A DNA stretch of 64,000 bases from Arthrobacter glacialis (GTDB taxonomy: Bacteria; Actinomycetota; Actinomycetes; Actinomycetales; Micrococcaceae), in assembly GCF_002909445.1 (NCBI RefSeq), contig NZ_PPXC01000008.1, positions 62,001 through 126,000 on the forward strand, written 5' to 3'. Positions 22,853-31,026 of the stretch are shown piece by piece (the first letter of the stretch is position 1; every line of letters starts with the position of its first letter). A model generated the notes under the pieces. That model had not been told where the DNA came from. It did not search any database and worked only from the letters and a program-made list of their open reading frames with translations. Made by a program: the position numbers and the translations under genes.

Positions 22853-23791
22853 ATGATGGTGACAAGTTCAATGTCAGGTGAAGTTGAGGGGTGGTGTTTT
22901 CGCGTGCTCGGCCACGGCACCCTGACATCCTTGCGTGCCGAAGCTGGCGGTGAAATGTCTCATCAGTTCCTATACGACTCCGATGAGCAGGGCATCGTGG
23001 TCGTCAAAGTCCGGTCTGATTCCGCTGACAGGATCAGTCGATGCCTTCAAATTCAGCGCATAGCTGCCGATGCTGATTTCCCATGCGCCCGGCCGCTGAC
23101 CGGTGCTGACCTACTCGGACCAGGTTTGGTGATCAGTGCTGAGACGTGGATTCCTGGTGGTGAAATGTACTCCGGTGAAGGCGTTTCCTTTGCCAACCGG
23201 TCTGCCAGACTCTTGGCGGGGCTTATGGAGATTCTTGAGTCACAGTCCCCAACCGGGCTTGGTTCACCGCCTCCGTGGATGCACTGGAATCCTCCAACTG
23301 GTGGCTTGTGGCCTACAAATCCAGAGATAGACGCCATGGACCAAGGCCTCGTACCTGATCACGTTCATGTTATTGCTCGTGCCGTATCGGAAAGGCTGAC
23401 ACAAGGAGTATTGCCCCTAGCTGTTGGGCACGGTGACTGGGAAAGCCAAAATCTTCGATGGCAGGGGCTTCGCCCATGGGCGGTCCACGATTGGGACAGC
23501 CTCGTCGCCCTCCCTGAAGCGGCTATCGTCGGTGCAGGATCCGGCGCCTTTGCCAGCACCGCCATCCCAACGCTGGCAACCATCGAAAGCTCGGAAAAAT
23601 TCATCGACTCCTACCAGCAGGCGCGCGGTAGACGGTTTACCGAAGAAGAGCAGGAGGTTGCCTGGGCCGCGAGCCTGTGGCCTGCCCTGCATAACGCCCG
23701 CGGTGAAAGCCTCTTCCAATCCCCGCCGGTCGCGCTAGATGCACTCACCTGTCAGGCACCGGAACGACTCCAACGCGCCGGCGTCCTGTAG
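22853..23791 (+). CDS. Aminoglycoside phosphotransferase-like kinase
   Basis: A 312-residue protein of the APH/choline kinase fold. The catalytic loop is VGHGDWESQN (HGDxxxxN) near residue 195 and the metal-binding motif is AVHDWDSL about 20 residues later. The N-terminal lobe (GTLTSLRAEAGGEMSHQF, VVVKVRSD) carries the nucleotide-binding lysine. The family transfers phosphate from ATP to hydroxyl groups of antibiotics or small metabolites; the substrate cannot be told. Several in-frame ATGs (22853, 22856, 22871) compete for the start. It belongs to a run of single genes with modification or resistance flavour and is followed at once by a hairpin repeat. Confidence 0.75.
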   Translation: MMVTSSMSGEVEGWCFRVLGHGTLTSLRAEAGGEMSHQFLYDSDEQGIVVVKVRSDSADRISRCLQIQRIAADADFPCARPLTGADLLGPGLVISAETWIPGGEMYSGEGVSFANRSARLLAGLMEILESQSPTGLGSPPPWMHWNPPTGGLWPTNPEIDAMDQGLVPDHVHVIARAVSERLTQGVLPLAVGHGDWESQNLRWQGLRPWAVHDWDSLVALPEAAIVGAGSGAFASTAIPTLATIESSEKFIDSYQQARGRRFTEEEQEVAWAASLWPALHNARGESLFQSPPVALDALTCQAPERLQRAGVL

Positions 23792-23794
23792 AGC

Positions 23795-23809
23795 GTTCCG
23801 CCTGCGGAC
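23795..23809. repeat. Intergenic palindrome (GTTCCGCCTGCGGAC), copy 3
   Basis: It starts four bases after the phosphotransferase stop. The following bases (GTGCAGCAGAGTACTGAAAT) resemble those after the hairpin at 29700 (GTGCAGAAGGCGTCTGAAAA), so the repeated unit is about 60 bases long. Confidence 0.55.
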
Positions 23810-23910
23810 GATGGAGTGCTGTGCAGCAGAGTACTGAAATTTGTGGAGACGACTTCTGACACCCTCCTACATATTTAGAGAATCCAACGCTGGGTGAATA
23901 CCGTTGAGGA

Positions 23911-24366
23911 ATGATCAAACTTGCGCGCGCAACTGAATCCGATATGGCCGAGATTTCAGAGTTCCTGCGCATCGCGGACCTGACGTTGAGCGGACTCGAT
24001 TCATCAACTGTGCACTTGTGGATCTCGCGGGATGAAACGACGGCACGCATTTTCGCCACGACTGGATATGAAAGCAGCGAGGACGGCAGTCACGCCCTTA
24101 TCCGAAGCGTCGCCGTTGATCCAGAACTTCGCGGGGCAGGGATTGGGCTGGAACTCGCCCAATTCGCGATGGAACGAGCTGTCGAAGCTGGCGCCAAACA
24201 AGCCTGGCTGTTTAGCCGCAGGTCTGGCCCGTTCTGGCAGAAAGCAGGATTCACGTCAGCAGACACGAACGAGCTAGCGGTTGCCCTTGCCTCCACTCAT
24301 CAAGTCCAACTGTTTACTGAAACTGGCCAGCTCGGACGTGAAGTGGCCTGGAACAGGCAGCTCTGA
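23911..24366 (+). CDS. GNAT-family N-acetyltransferase
   Basis: A 151-residue single-domain GNAT. Acetyl-CoA-binding motif A is clear (IRSVAVDPELRGAGIGLELA, with the R-G-x-G-I-G loop), followed by the helix ERAVEAGAKQAWLF and the motif B region FWQKAGF. The C-terminal part (ALASTHQVQ) resembles the GNATs called ArsN2 in arsenic operons, but no arsenic gene is near, so this is only a similarity. It acetylates an amine on an unknown small molecule or protein. The ATG at 23911 follows GAGGA (TTGAGGAATG). Intact. Confidence 0.8.
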   Translation: MIKLARATESDMAEISEFLRIADLTLSGLDSSTVHLWISRDETTARIFATTGYESSEDGSHALIRSVAVDPELRGAGIGLELAQFAMERAVEAGAKQAWLFSRRSGPFWQKAGFTSADTNELAVALASTHQVQLFTETGQLGREVAWNRQL

Positions 24367-24440
24367 CACACCTGCAGAGGCCCGCTCCGTATGACGTCCC
24401 CCTCAGGAACGTGTTCGGGACATCTTGTTATGGTGAGGTC

Positions 24441-24935
24441 ATGGGGCATATTGGTTCTTATCTATGGAAGATTCGGCAACACCTCGGATCTCAACTCGTT
24501 CTTCTGCCTGGGGCTCAAGGGCTCGTGCTAGGACAAGAGGGCCATGCCTTGTTCCAGCGCCGAGCGGATAACGGAGTATGGGAGCTGCCCGCTGGCGGCT
24601 GCGAACCTGGCCAGAGTTTCAGGACAGCAGCCGTAGCCGAGTTGTTTGAGGAAACGGGCCTCGTTGCCAAAATAGAAGACCTCGAACCTTTCGCGTGCCT
24701 GTCCGATCCTTCAATTCACACCTTGACCTACCCCAACGGTGATCAGGTTCAAGCCTTCGCCATGTGTTTTGTGCTTGCTAGCTGGGAAGGAAGCCTGTCA
24801 GCAGAAGAGTCCGAGGTGAGTGACCTTGGGTTCTTTCCGCTGATTGATCCACCGTCTCCCACTCATGCCCCGACTCTGGAAGTGCTGAAGCTATATGCGC
24901 TGTTCCGGGAAACCGGCGTTTTCCAAGCAAATTAG
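24441..24935 (+). CDS. NUDIX hydrolase
   Basis: A protein of about 164 residues with one NUDIX domain. The Nudix box reads GGCEPGQSFRTAAVAELFEE then TGL. The EExxE-type acidic residues that bind Mg2+ are present (AELFEETG), but the canonical Arg before the first Glu is Ala and the first Glu is Gln, which may lower activity or shift specificity. Members cleave nucleoside diphosphates linked to another moiety. The segment LFQRRADNGVWELPAG is typical. I place the start at ATG 24441, which has GGTGAGG upstream; the frame is open from 24411. It sits in the run of single enzyme genes. Confidence 0.75.
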   Translation: MGHIGSYLWKIRQHLGSQLVLLPGAQGLVLGQEGHALFQRRADNGVWELPAGGCEPGQSFRTAAVAELFEETGLVAKIEDLEPFACLSDPSIHTLTYPNGDQVQAFAMCFVLASWEGSLSAEESEVSDLGFFPLIDPPSPTHAPTLEVLKLYALFRETGVFQAN

Positions 24936-25013
24936 GCGTCGCAGTAGGGGTTCGGCTACGAGGCAAGATAAGCGCCGAGTGGTCATCGCCAGTCGAAGTG
25001 GGATGCTAGTTCT

Positions 25014-25288
25014 GTGTACTTGAAAACAAACACCAATGTGCCAGTAGTTGCCATTCGTCCTTACCGTCTCGCGGATGCTGCGGACACCATGGCGGTCTTC
25101 CTTGCCGCAGTGACAGAGACCGCTGCCGCTGATTACTCGCCGGAGCAGATTCAGGCGTGGGCACGGCCAGAAGCGCGCGAACTATCCACCTGGCATGCCG
25201 CGATGCACGAGCGGAACAGTTACGTGGCGACCGTGGATGGGGAGCCAGCAGGCTTCTCCGACGTAGATTCACAAGGGTATATAGAATC
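25014..25288 (+). pseudogene. GNAT acetyltransferase, N-terminal fragment
   Basis: About 90 residues match the N-terminal half of a GNAT of the YafP type: AIRPYRLADAADTMAVFLAA, ADYSPEQIQAWARP and YVATVDGEPAGFSDVDSQGY. Homology ends at about 25288, before the acetyl-CoA-binding motif A, so the catalytic half is missing. The sequence after the break is unrelated and includes a small hairpin at 25324 (CCCGCTACGGG). The frame stays open to 25439 by chance. Not expected to be active. Confidence 0.65.
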
Positions 25289-25405
25289 CAATGGCGGGCA
25301 AAAAACTGAAGCGTCCCACAGGAGGTTCCCGCTACGGGCAGGCTCTGGGTGGCCGGCCCTAATCGTACGATTCTTTCCGGTCTCTGCGGTATCCCCGAGG
25401 AGAAC

Positions 25406-25945
25406 TCAAGGATTAAGCGCCGAGAGTGGCAGCGTTTGAACAGCCAGGCGGGCCACACTGAGCGGATCGATCGCCCGCTCGATGTTTGTCGCGAGGTCAA
25501 GCAGGTCTTCAGGAGTCCGCGAAACTGTCTTCCACGACTGCCCATCGGCCGCAGTGTAGGCCAACCCTGGAAGGTAATTACCCTCCGCATCTTCACCTGC
25601 CGTATATGGATGAGCGTGCAAGAGTACATTGCGCACCGATTGCCGCGCCTTCCGGAATTCAAGTACAGCTTGATCGAGCGCATCTGCGACGACAACGCCA
25701 GACGCTACTAATCTGTATTGGTCTGCAAGATTCTCAAGTTCTCTCTCCTTAGAACCTGCCATTTTTGCCTGAACCTCGGGGAGAGTCGAGGCCCCAGTTT
25801 CGAAGAGAATCGCTGACACAGATTCTTCTAGGCTCAAGAAGCAATAGTGGGCGCGTCCAAGTGCTTCCAGAACTTGAGGGTGAGCTGGTGTTCGAAATTG
25901 CCGGCCGAGAGTTGTGTGCGTGTCATTTTGAGAGTCCAACGTCAT
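25406..25945 (-). CDS. HEPN-like protein of unknown function
   Basis: A 179-residue, mostly helical protein. The segment VRNVLLHAHPYTAG carries R-N-x3-H, which fits the Rx4-6H active-site signature of HEPN ribonuclease-like domains, and the preceding helix FRKARQS is in the right place. The remaining features (ALGRAHYCFLSLEESVSAIL near the N-terminus; PEDLLDLATNIERAIDPLSV near the end) are also like the small actinobacterial proteins with an N-D-L-x-H-type motif. No obvious antitoxin partner is adjacent. It is convergent with the GNAT fragment. The start is ATG 25945. The HEPN assignment is inference from the motif. Confidence 0.5.
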   Translation of the reverse strand: MTLDSQNDTHTTLGRQFRTPAHPQVLEALGRAHYCFLSLEESVSAILFETGASTLPEVQAKMAGSKERELENLADQYRLVASGVVVADALDQAVLEFRKARQSVRNVLLHAHPYTAGEDAEGNYLPGLAYTAADGQSWKTVSRTPEDLLDLATNIERAIDPLSVARLAVQTLPLSALNP

Positions 25946-26135
25946 CTGTCTAATAGTAGGCGCCTAGGCGCAACTCCTGATTTCAAGGTTTCAGATTACT
26001 GACATATCGTTCCGGTAGAGCGTTGGTCTATGGTCAGCGGATACGGCGTGGAACTACCTCGACACCATTTCGGATTTATGAGCAGTAGCGCCAAGCCTTG
26101 CTGTTGTTCCAAAGACGCCGAATCGATGCCTGGCT

Positions 26136-26420
26136 CTAACGAACCGTGGGAACCGAAATGTCCCGGTCGGGCGACGGAACCGATGCATCATTGGGTAGTC
26201 GATCAATTTTCCGAAGCGATCGAAAAATGCTAAGGACAACAAGAACTATTCCGGCCAGAATGATCACCCCACCCAACAACAAGAGCAAAGTGTAAAGATC
26301 CTCGTGATCACGGTATTCCTGCCGGGCCACACGCCCTCCAATTGGCCCATACAGAAACATGCCAATTGGAATCATGATCACGCCAATCAGGAATGCCGGC
26401 GCATTACGGGTACTTCTCAT
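26136..26420 (-). CDS. Small two-helix membrane protein
   Basis: A 94-residue protein with two hydrophobic helices (AFLIGVIMIPIGMFLYG, about residues 9 to 25, and LYTLLLLLGGVIILAGIVLV, about 41 to 65) and a charged tail ending in a proline-containing stretch. I set the start at ATG 26420; the frame is open upstream to 26618, but that part has no membrane-protein character and is unlikely to be translated. The family is not recognised. It has a typical size for small inner-membrane proteins of unknown function. Confidence 0.5.
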   Translation of the reverse strand: MRSTRNAPAFLIGVIMIPIGMFLYGPIGGRVARQEYRDHEDLYTLLLLLGGVIILAGIVLVVLSIFRSLRKIDRLPNDASVPSPDRDISVPTVR

Positions 26421-26649
26421 GTCGTTCCCACCCCAAAGTCTATGAAACCAACAGAATACAGTCCCAGTACCGCATAGCGTTCCCGTATGGAACCCATTCT
26501 CCGATTGAGTGGTTCGAGAGGCGCGGCTACGGTCGGTTATGTACCCTGGGGGCAGGTTCTCATCAGCAAGGTTGAACTTGATCATCCGAAGTGTGGAACC
26601 TGCAGGGTTTTGGTGCATTTGGAGTCACACCGGAACATAGTGTGAAGCT

Positions 26650-27882
26650 ATGCACAGCATCCTCCGCTTTCGTCCTCGCCTCAGCTTCTTGGCCGCACCA
26701 GGCTGCGCTGCCGCCCTGGTGCTTTGGCTGTCGGTCCTTGAAGACCGGCAATTCAATGCCAACAGTGCCCTGTTGCTCGCCCTTGGCCTGGCCATTGCCG
26801 TGGCGGACACGATCCCATTTGTGGCACTTGCGTTTGCTGGCTGCGCATTGGTTGCCCAGGCCGCTGGCGTTTTCCCATCGATTCTCGTGGCCGGTGTACT
26901 ACCGTATTGTGCGGTGCCGTTCGTGGTCTTCTTTGCCACGCGGGGGTATCGCGGTCCACGCCGGCGGGTGCTCCCGGTGTCGGCTGTCCTTCTAGCTGCC
27001 GCTGCCACCGTTTCGTGGTTTCAGGACGGGCCGTGGATCAACTTCATTTTCGGCACTCACCTTTACGGCCGAGGCATGGTCCGCAGCCTCACGGTGTGCC
27101 TGTTGATCATGGGAGCCTTTGCCGCCGTCAATTTGGGGGCATGGGCCTTAGGCGTCGCTGTCAGTGCCACGTCGGCCAGCCGCAGAGCCCAATTGCGAGC
27201 TGAGGCCCGACTTCGCGAGACGGCCACGGCCCTTGCAGTGGAACAGGAACGGAACCGAATAGCTGCTGAACTCCATGATGTTTTGGCTCATTCCCTGGCT
27301 GTAGTGATCGCCCAAGCCGAAGGAATCCGCTACATCCACCGCACCGAACCAGAATCAGTCGAAGCCGCCGCTACCGTCATCGCCGAGGCCGCACGGAGCG
27401 CCTTGGTGGAAACCCGGAGAATGATTGAAGGTACCAACCCTGATCTGTCCGTCGCTGCAGTAACCGACGGCATCGAACTGATGGCACAACGGCTAACCAG
27501 CTCCGGCATGACCGTCCGCCTTTCAGAAGAGGGCAACCCCGACAAACTGGTCCAACCGCATGGGCCCGCTGTCCACCGGGTCGTGCAGGAAAGCCTGACC
27601 AATGCCTTCAAGCACGGAGACCACAGTGCAGGGGCCGACGTTGGTTTGAACTGGCATCCCGGCGGCGTCATCGTGCGTATCGAATCAACACTGCCAGCCG
27701 ATACAGCGCAGCCTTCGGGCGAAGGAGCAAGCGCATCGGGCACAGGCTCCGGCCGGGGAATACCCGGAATGACTGCCCGAGCCAACGCCACCGGCGGCTG
27801 GCTCAACGCTTTCCCCACCGACACCCACTTTATTGTCAGCGCCGCCATTGGTGCACCACCCCTTGAACGGAATCACTCATGA
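26650..27882 (+). CDS. Two-component sensor histidine kinase, NarL/DesK type
   Basis: A 410-residue kinase. About five hydrophobic segments lie between residues 12 and 175, followed by a coiled linker and the HisKA_3 dimerisation helix with the phospho-accepting H209 (ERNRIAAELHDVLAHSLAVV), then an HATPase_c domain with the N-box (QESLTNAFKHG) and a G-box (GSGRGIPGM). No periplasmic sensor domain is present, so it probably senses a membrane signal or a partner. The gene overlaps the response regulator start by ATGA, and the pair is co-transcribed with a secreted protein downstream. The ATG at 26650 follows a weak site. Confidence 0.88.
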   Translation: MHSILRFRPRLSFLAAPGCAAALVLWLSVLEDRQFNANSALLLALGLAIAVADTIPFVALAFAGCALVAQAAGVFPSILVAGVLPYCAVPFVVFFATRGYRGPRRRVLPVSAVLLAAAATVSWFQDGPWINFIFGTHLYGRGMVRSLTVCLLIMGAFAAVNLGAWALGVAVSATSASRRAQLRAEARLRETATALAVEQERNRIAAELHDVLAHSLAVVIAQAEGIRYIHRTEPESVEAAATVIAEAARSALVETRRMIEGTNPDLSVAAVTDGIELMAQRLTSSGMTVRLSEEGNPDKLVQPHGPAVHRVVQESLTNAFKHGDHSAGADVGLNWHPGGVIVRIESTLPADTAQPSGEGASASGTGSGRGIPGMTARANATGGWLNAFPTDTHFIVSAAIGAPPLERNHS

Positions 27883-28529
27883 GCGCACCAACCATTCGTG
27901 TCGCCCTGGTCGATGACCAACCGCTGTTCAGCGCCGGCCTGAAGATGATCCTGCGCAGCCAAGCAGACATTGATTTCATTGGAGAAGCCACAGATGGACA
28001 AGCCGCGGTCCAGCTGGCGGAGGCATCGGCACCGGATGTCATGTTGATGGATATTCGGATGCCAGTGATGGACGGGATCACAGCAACAGCTCGCATCTCC
28101 AAGTCATCTTCAAGAACCAAAGTCATAGTCCTCACCACCATCCAACATGACGAAGCAGTAGTACGTGCCATCCAGGCCGGAGCTGCAGGTTTCCTGACCA
28201 AGGACGCAACACCGGAGTTCCTGTTGGCGGCCATTCGAACAGTCCATTCGGGTCATTCAGTGATCGCACCATCAATCACCAACGAACTCCTGCGCGACTA
28301 CACCAGCGCCGATCAGGGAAACCCTGCCGTCATTGAGGTCCTCTCCGAGCGGGAGAAAGACGTCTTCGCACTAGCCTCCACAGGCCTGTCCAATGCTGAA
28401 ATCGCCGCGAACCTAGTCCTCAGCGAAGCCACTGTGAAGTCCCATGTGGGCGCCATCCTGTCAAAACTCCACCTCAAAAACCGCATTCAACTGGTGGCCT
28501 TCGCCCACCAAAACGGTCTACTGACCTAA
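27879..28529 (+). CDS. LuxR/NarL-family response regulator
   Basis: A 216-residue regulator. The receiver domain has VALVDDQPLF, phospho-acceptor D58 (MLMDIRMPVMDG) and the conserved lysine in FLTKDATPE. The C-terminal GerE/LuxR helix-turn-helix reads LSEREKDVFALASTGLSNAE, then NLVLSEATVKSHVGAIL. It is the partner of the kinase it overlaps by four bases. The gene for a secreted protein begins 40 bases later with its own ribosome-binding site, and may be in the regulon or simply in the operon. Confidence 0.9.
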   Translation: MSAPTIRVALVDDQPLFSAGLKMILRSQADIDFIGEATDGQAAVQLAEASAPDVMLMDIRMPVMDGITATARISKSSSRTKVIVLTTIQHDEAVVRAIQAGAAGFLTKDATPEFLLAAIRTVHSGHSVIAPSITNELLRDYTSADQGNPAVIEVLSEREKDVFALASTGLSNAEIAANLVLSEATVKSHVGAILSKLHLKNRIQLVAFAHQNGLLT

Positions 28530-28569
28530 CAACCAATCCTCCGAGCGTCACCGAGTATAAGGAGTCACC

Positions 28570-29448
28570 GTGAATAAGCGCATCATCTCCCTCGCGGTCC
28601 TAGCCATAGGCACCGCAGCTGTCATCGGGGCATCCGCCATCCCCGGACCTGGCATCACCGCATCCCCGACACCGATCGGCGGCATCACCAACAGTACAGA
28701 GGCATTGCTGAACTCCGGCACCATCGCACGATCCGGGTACAGCCAAGCCACGCATGAGTGCCTTGTAGCTGCCGGATTCGACTACACGCCCCTACCGGAG
28801 ACTACCGGCGTCGATCTCAACGGAGCCATGGGCATCAGCCGGCTAGATCTGGTGACTGCACAGAACAGCGGCTACTCATCAGTGCAGCCTAAGGGTCCCC
28901 ACGAAGCGGCACTGGGAACAGCTGAAGCTGACCTGTTCGCCAATCCGGGCTTCCTCGAAGCCCTCAATGGCACCGAAGCCACCGGCGAACCCGTCAAAGT
29001 CGGCACCATGGGAACATTCTTGGGCGGGTGTAAACTCGAAGCCGCCAAGACCATCTACGGGAACACTGAGAACTACGGTCTGGCAACTGCTGCAGCCATG
29101 AACATCCTCACTCCCGCCAGCCACGCCGCATCTGATGATCCTGGTGTGGCTGATGCCGTCAAGGCGTGGAAGGACTGCATGGCGGAAACCCCATTTTCCG
29201 CTTTCGAAGGTCCCTGGCAGGCAGTCGATGCCGGAACTGCCGCGGGCGGCCAAAAGGAACGGGAAATCGCCGTGACCGATGCTATCTGCCGCGACCAGAC
29301 AGGCCTGCACGCCACTTTGGATACAATCCTGGACAAGTACGTGACGACCCTGGTCCAACAGCAGGACTCCCAGTTCCAACGCATCGCTGACATCCTAAAA
29401 GCTGCTGCAGCGAACTCGGCAAAACTAACCGCCTCCAAAACAAGCTAA
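28570..29448 (+). CDS. Secreted protein linked to the two-component system
   Basis: A 292-residue protein with an N-terminal signal sequence (MNKRIISLAVLAIGTAAVIG) ending near ASA. There is no lipobox, so it is secreted or held by its uncleaved signal. The mature part has four cysteines (HECLVAAGF, GGCKLEAA, KDCMAET, AICRDQTG), evenly placed for two disulfides, and a mostly helical C-terminus. I do not recognise the domain. GTG 28570 has AAGGAG at good spacing. Actinobacterial NarL-type systems are often followed by such proteins; it may be a sensor partner or a target. Intact. Confidence 0.65.
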   Translation: MNKRIISLAVLAIGTAAVIGASAIPGPGITASPTPIGGITNSTEALLNSGTIARSGYSQATHECLVAAGFDYTPLPETTGVDLNGAMGISRLDLVTAQNSGYSSVQPKGPHEAALGTAEADLFANPGFLEALNGTEATGEPVKVGTMGTFLGGCKLEAAKTIYGNTENYGLATAAAMNILTPASHAASDDPGVADAVKAWKDCMAETPFSAFEGPWQAVDAGTAAGGQKEREIAVTDAICRDQTGLHATLDTILDKYVTTLVQQQDSQFQRIADILKAAAANSAKLTASKTS

Positions 29449-29925
29449 GTCCAAGGCAGCCAAAAGACACCGCCCCCGGCAAGTATGGCTTCTGAACGGC
29501 ACCGCGGACAAGTGATCGGGCCCCGAACATGCGAGCATTCGTGCTCCGCCATTCCGGGACCGGTCAATTGTCGTTAAAACCCGCAGAGGATTAATTAACA
29601 ATGAGATCCTGAAACCACCCCACACAGACCGTGAAGTTCAACTCTGCGCCAGAATCTCACCAGCAACTTGAAAGCCCGCCGACTGTACCGCAGAGCGTTC
29701 GCCCTACGGGCGCACCAAGGTCGTGCAGAAGGCGTCTGAAAATGACTTGCGGGGCGCGATACGTCTCAGAAAGTCATCCAGTCACAAAGCGTCTCATCTA
29801 ATCACGACAACAACAGTATTATGCAGGCAGATTCCCCCGGCTGAATGACGATTTATGGTTTGGGATGCCGCCGTAGTCCCTGGTGGTCACGGCAGCTTCG
29901 TCATTTCCATCGTTGCAAGTCATTT
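29449..29925. other. Gap between convergent genes with a repeat copy
   Basis: It holds a hairpin of the dispersed repeat family near 29700 and the segment GTCTGAAAATGAC at about 29734. No gene is supported. The gap separates the two-component system from the integrative-element-like genes. Confidence 0.45.
29700..29712. repeat. Intergenic palindrome (CGCCC-TAC-GGGCG), variant copy 4
   Basis: Preceded by GAGCGTT, as in copy 3 at 23791, and followed about 14 bases later by GTGCAGAAGGCGTCTGAAAA. The hairpin bases differ from copies 1 to 3 but are compensated on both arms, which suggests that the structure, not the sequence, is kept. Confidence 0.5.
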
Positions 29926-31026
29926 CTAGGGCACCATCCTAAAATATGCCGATCCGCTGTTCCACGCCACAGGGTGTAACAACGTGCCAACGGCCGGATT
30001 GAGAGCGCTGTACATCATGCCGTTGCCGGCGTAGATGCCTACGTGGCCCCAGTGGTTTGGTCCGTCGGGATTCTGAACCACGACGTCACCTGGCTGCGGA
30101 TTCGAAGTAGGCGTTACCGCCGTCCACTGCTCTGTTCGAGGCAGCTGGATTCCCGCTTTGTCGTAAACCCACTGCACGTAGCCGGAACAGTCCCATGCTT
30201 TGAAGGCAGTTCCACCCCAGACATAGGCGCCGCCGACTCCCTCCTGCGCGTACGCGGTGATCGCACGTCGAAGTTGGCTCAAGTCGGCTGGAATTGTTGG
30301 TTGTGACGTCCCTGAACTGTTCGCAGTGCAGTCCGCCGGAACGGTTGACGATCCCAAGGCTTTCAGGATTGATTCTGCCTCGGTCTGCCATTGGGCGTAC
30401 CTTTCTGGGAAAGCAGATCCTTGAACCGCTTGAGCTGCCGCGCCCCTGTCCATTTGATCCCAGCCCTGAATATCAAGAAGTCCTCGAGGCGACCCATGGT
30501 TGGGCCCCTGTGGCCCGCCATAGAATGCTTCAGCATCGTAGGCGGGTTGCATAAGTTCGGCAATGCTCCCCCATCCCGCCGAAGGGCGTTGTTGGGCACT
30601 GCCGACTGAATCATGGTCACTACCCACGCCATCATGCGGATATTGCAAGGACTCGGACACGGAGGAGTTGGCCAGCATTTGCATATTGGACTCTTGCAAC
30701 GCCATCATCAACGCAATCACGATGCCTTTGTCTGGGACTGACCGTGCACGGCCCACTGCTATGTAAGCCTGGGCCACGGTCACCTGCGACTGGCTCAATG
30801 TGGTGGGCGCCCGGTCAGGCACTGTGATCGTCAGGGCCTGACCCGAGCCGCCAGGATCGACCGTTATGCAAGCCGCCGTCGAGCTTTGAGCTCCAAAAGC
30901 TACCAGAGCAATTGCCCCGCAAAGCGCCATAACGCAACACAGCACCATGGCTGAGAATGCCGCCCCAGCTAATTTGAGGGCCGCACGTCTCTTGATCATG
31001 CCCAGAACGAGCGCCGGGGCTGGCAT
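29926..31026 (-). CDS. NlpC/P60 peptidoglycan hydrolase, conjugation-type
   Basis: A 366-residue exported protein. A hydrophobic N-terminal segment (about residues 20 to 46) anchors or exports it. Residues about 80 to 225 form a lysozyme-like or transfer-associated helical region (ALQESNMQMLANSSVSES), and residues about 250 to 366 form an NlpC/P60 cysteine peptidase with catalytic C280 (WDCSGYVQWVY) and H328 (HWGHVGIYAGNG). It cuts peptidoglycan stem peptides. Similar two-part hydrolases belong to conjugative transfer systems of Gram-positive plasmids and integrative elements, where they open the wall. The next gene upstream overlaps its start by one base, and an integrase lies on the same strand, which supports that role. 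Confidence 0.8.
   Translation of the reverse strand: MPAPALVLGMIKRRAALKLAGAAFSAMVLCCVMALCGAIALVAFGAQSSTAACITVDPGGSGQALTITVPDRAPTTLSQSQVTVAQAYIAVGRARSVPDKGIVIALMMALQESNMQMLANSSVSESLQYPHDGVGSDHDSVGSAQQRPSAGWGSIAELMQPAYDAEAFYGGPQGPNHGSPRGLLDIQGWDQMDRGAAAQAVQGSAFPERYAQWQTEAESILKALGSSTVPADCTANSSGTSQPTIPADLSQLRRAITAYAQEGVGGAYVWGGTAFKAWDCSGYVQWVYDKAGIQLPRTEQWTAVTPTSNPQPGDVVVQNPDGPNHWGHVGIYAGNGMMYSALNPAVGTLLHPVAWNSGSAYFRMVP

Noticed and set aside
22700-23910. attC sites of an integron cassette array
   Set aside because: The hairpins between genes lack the GTTRRRY and RYYYAAC boxes of attC, and no integron integrase is in the window. The cassette-like look is kept as a finding without that label.
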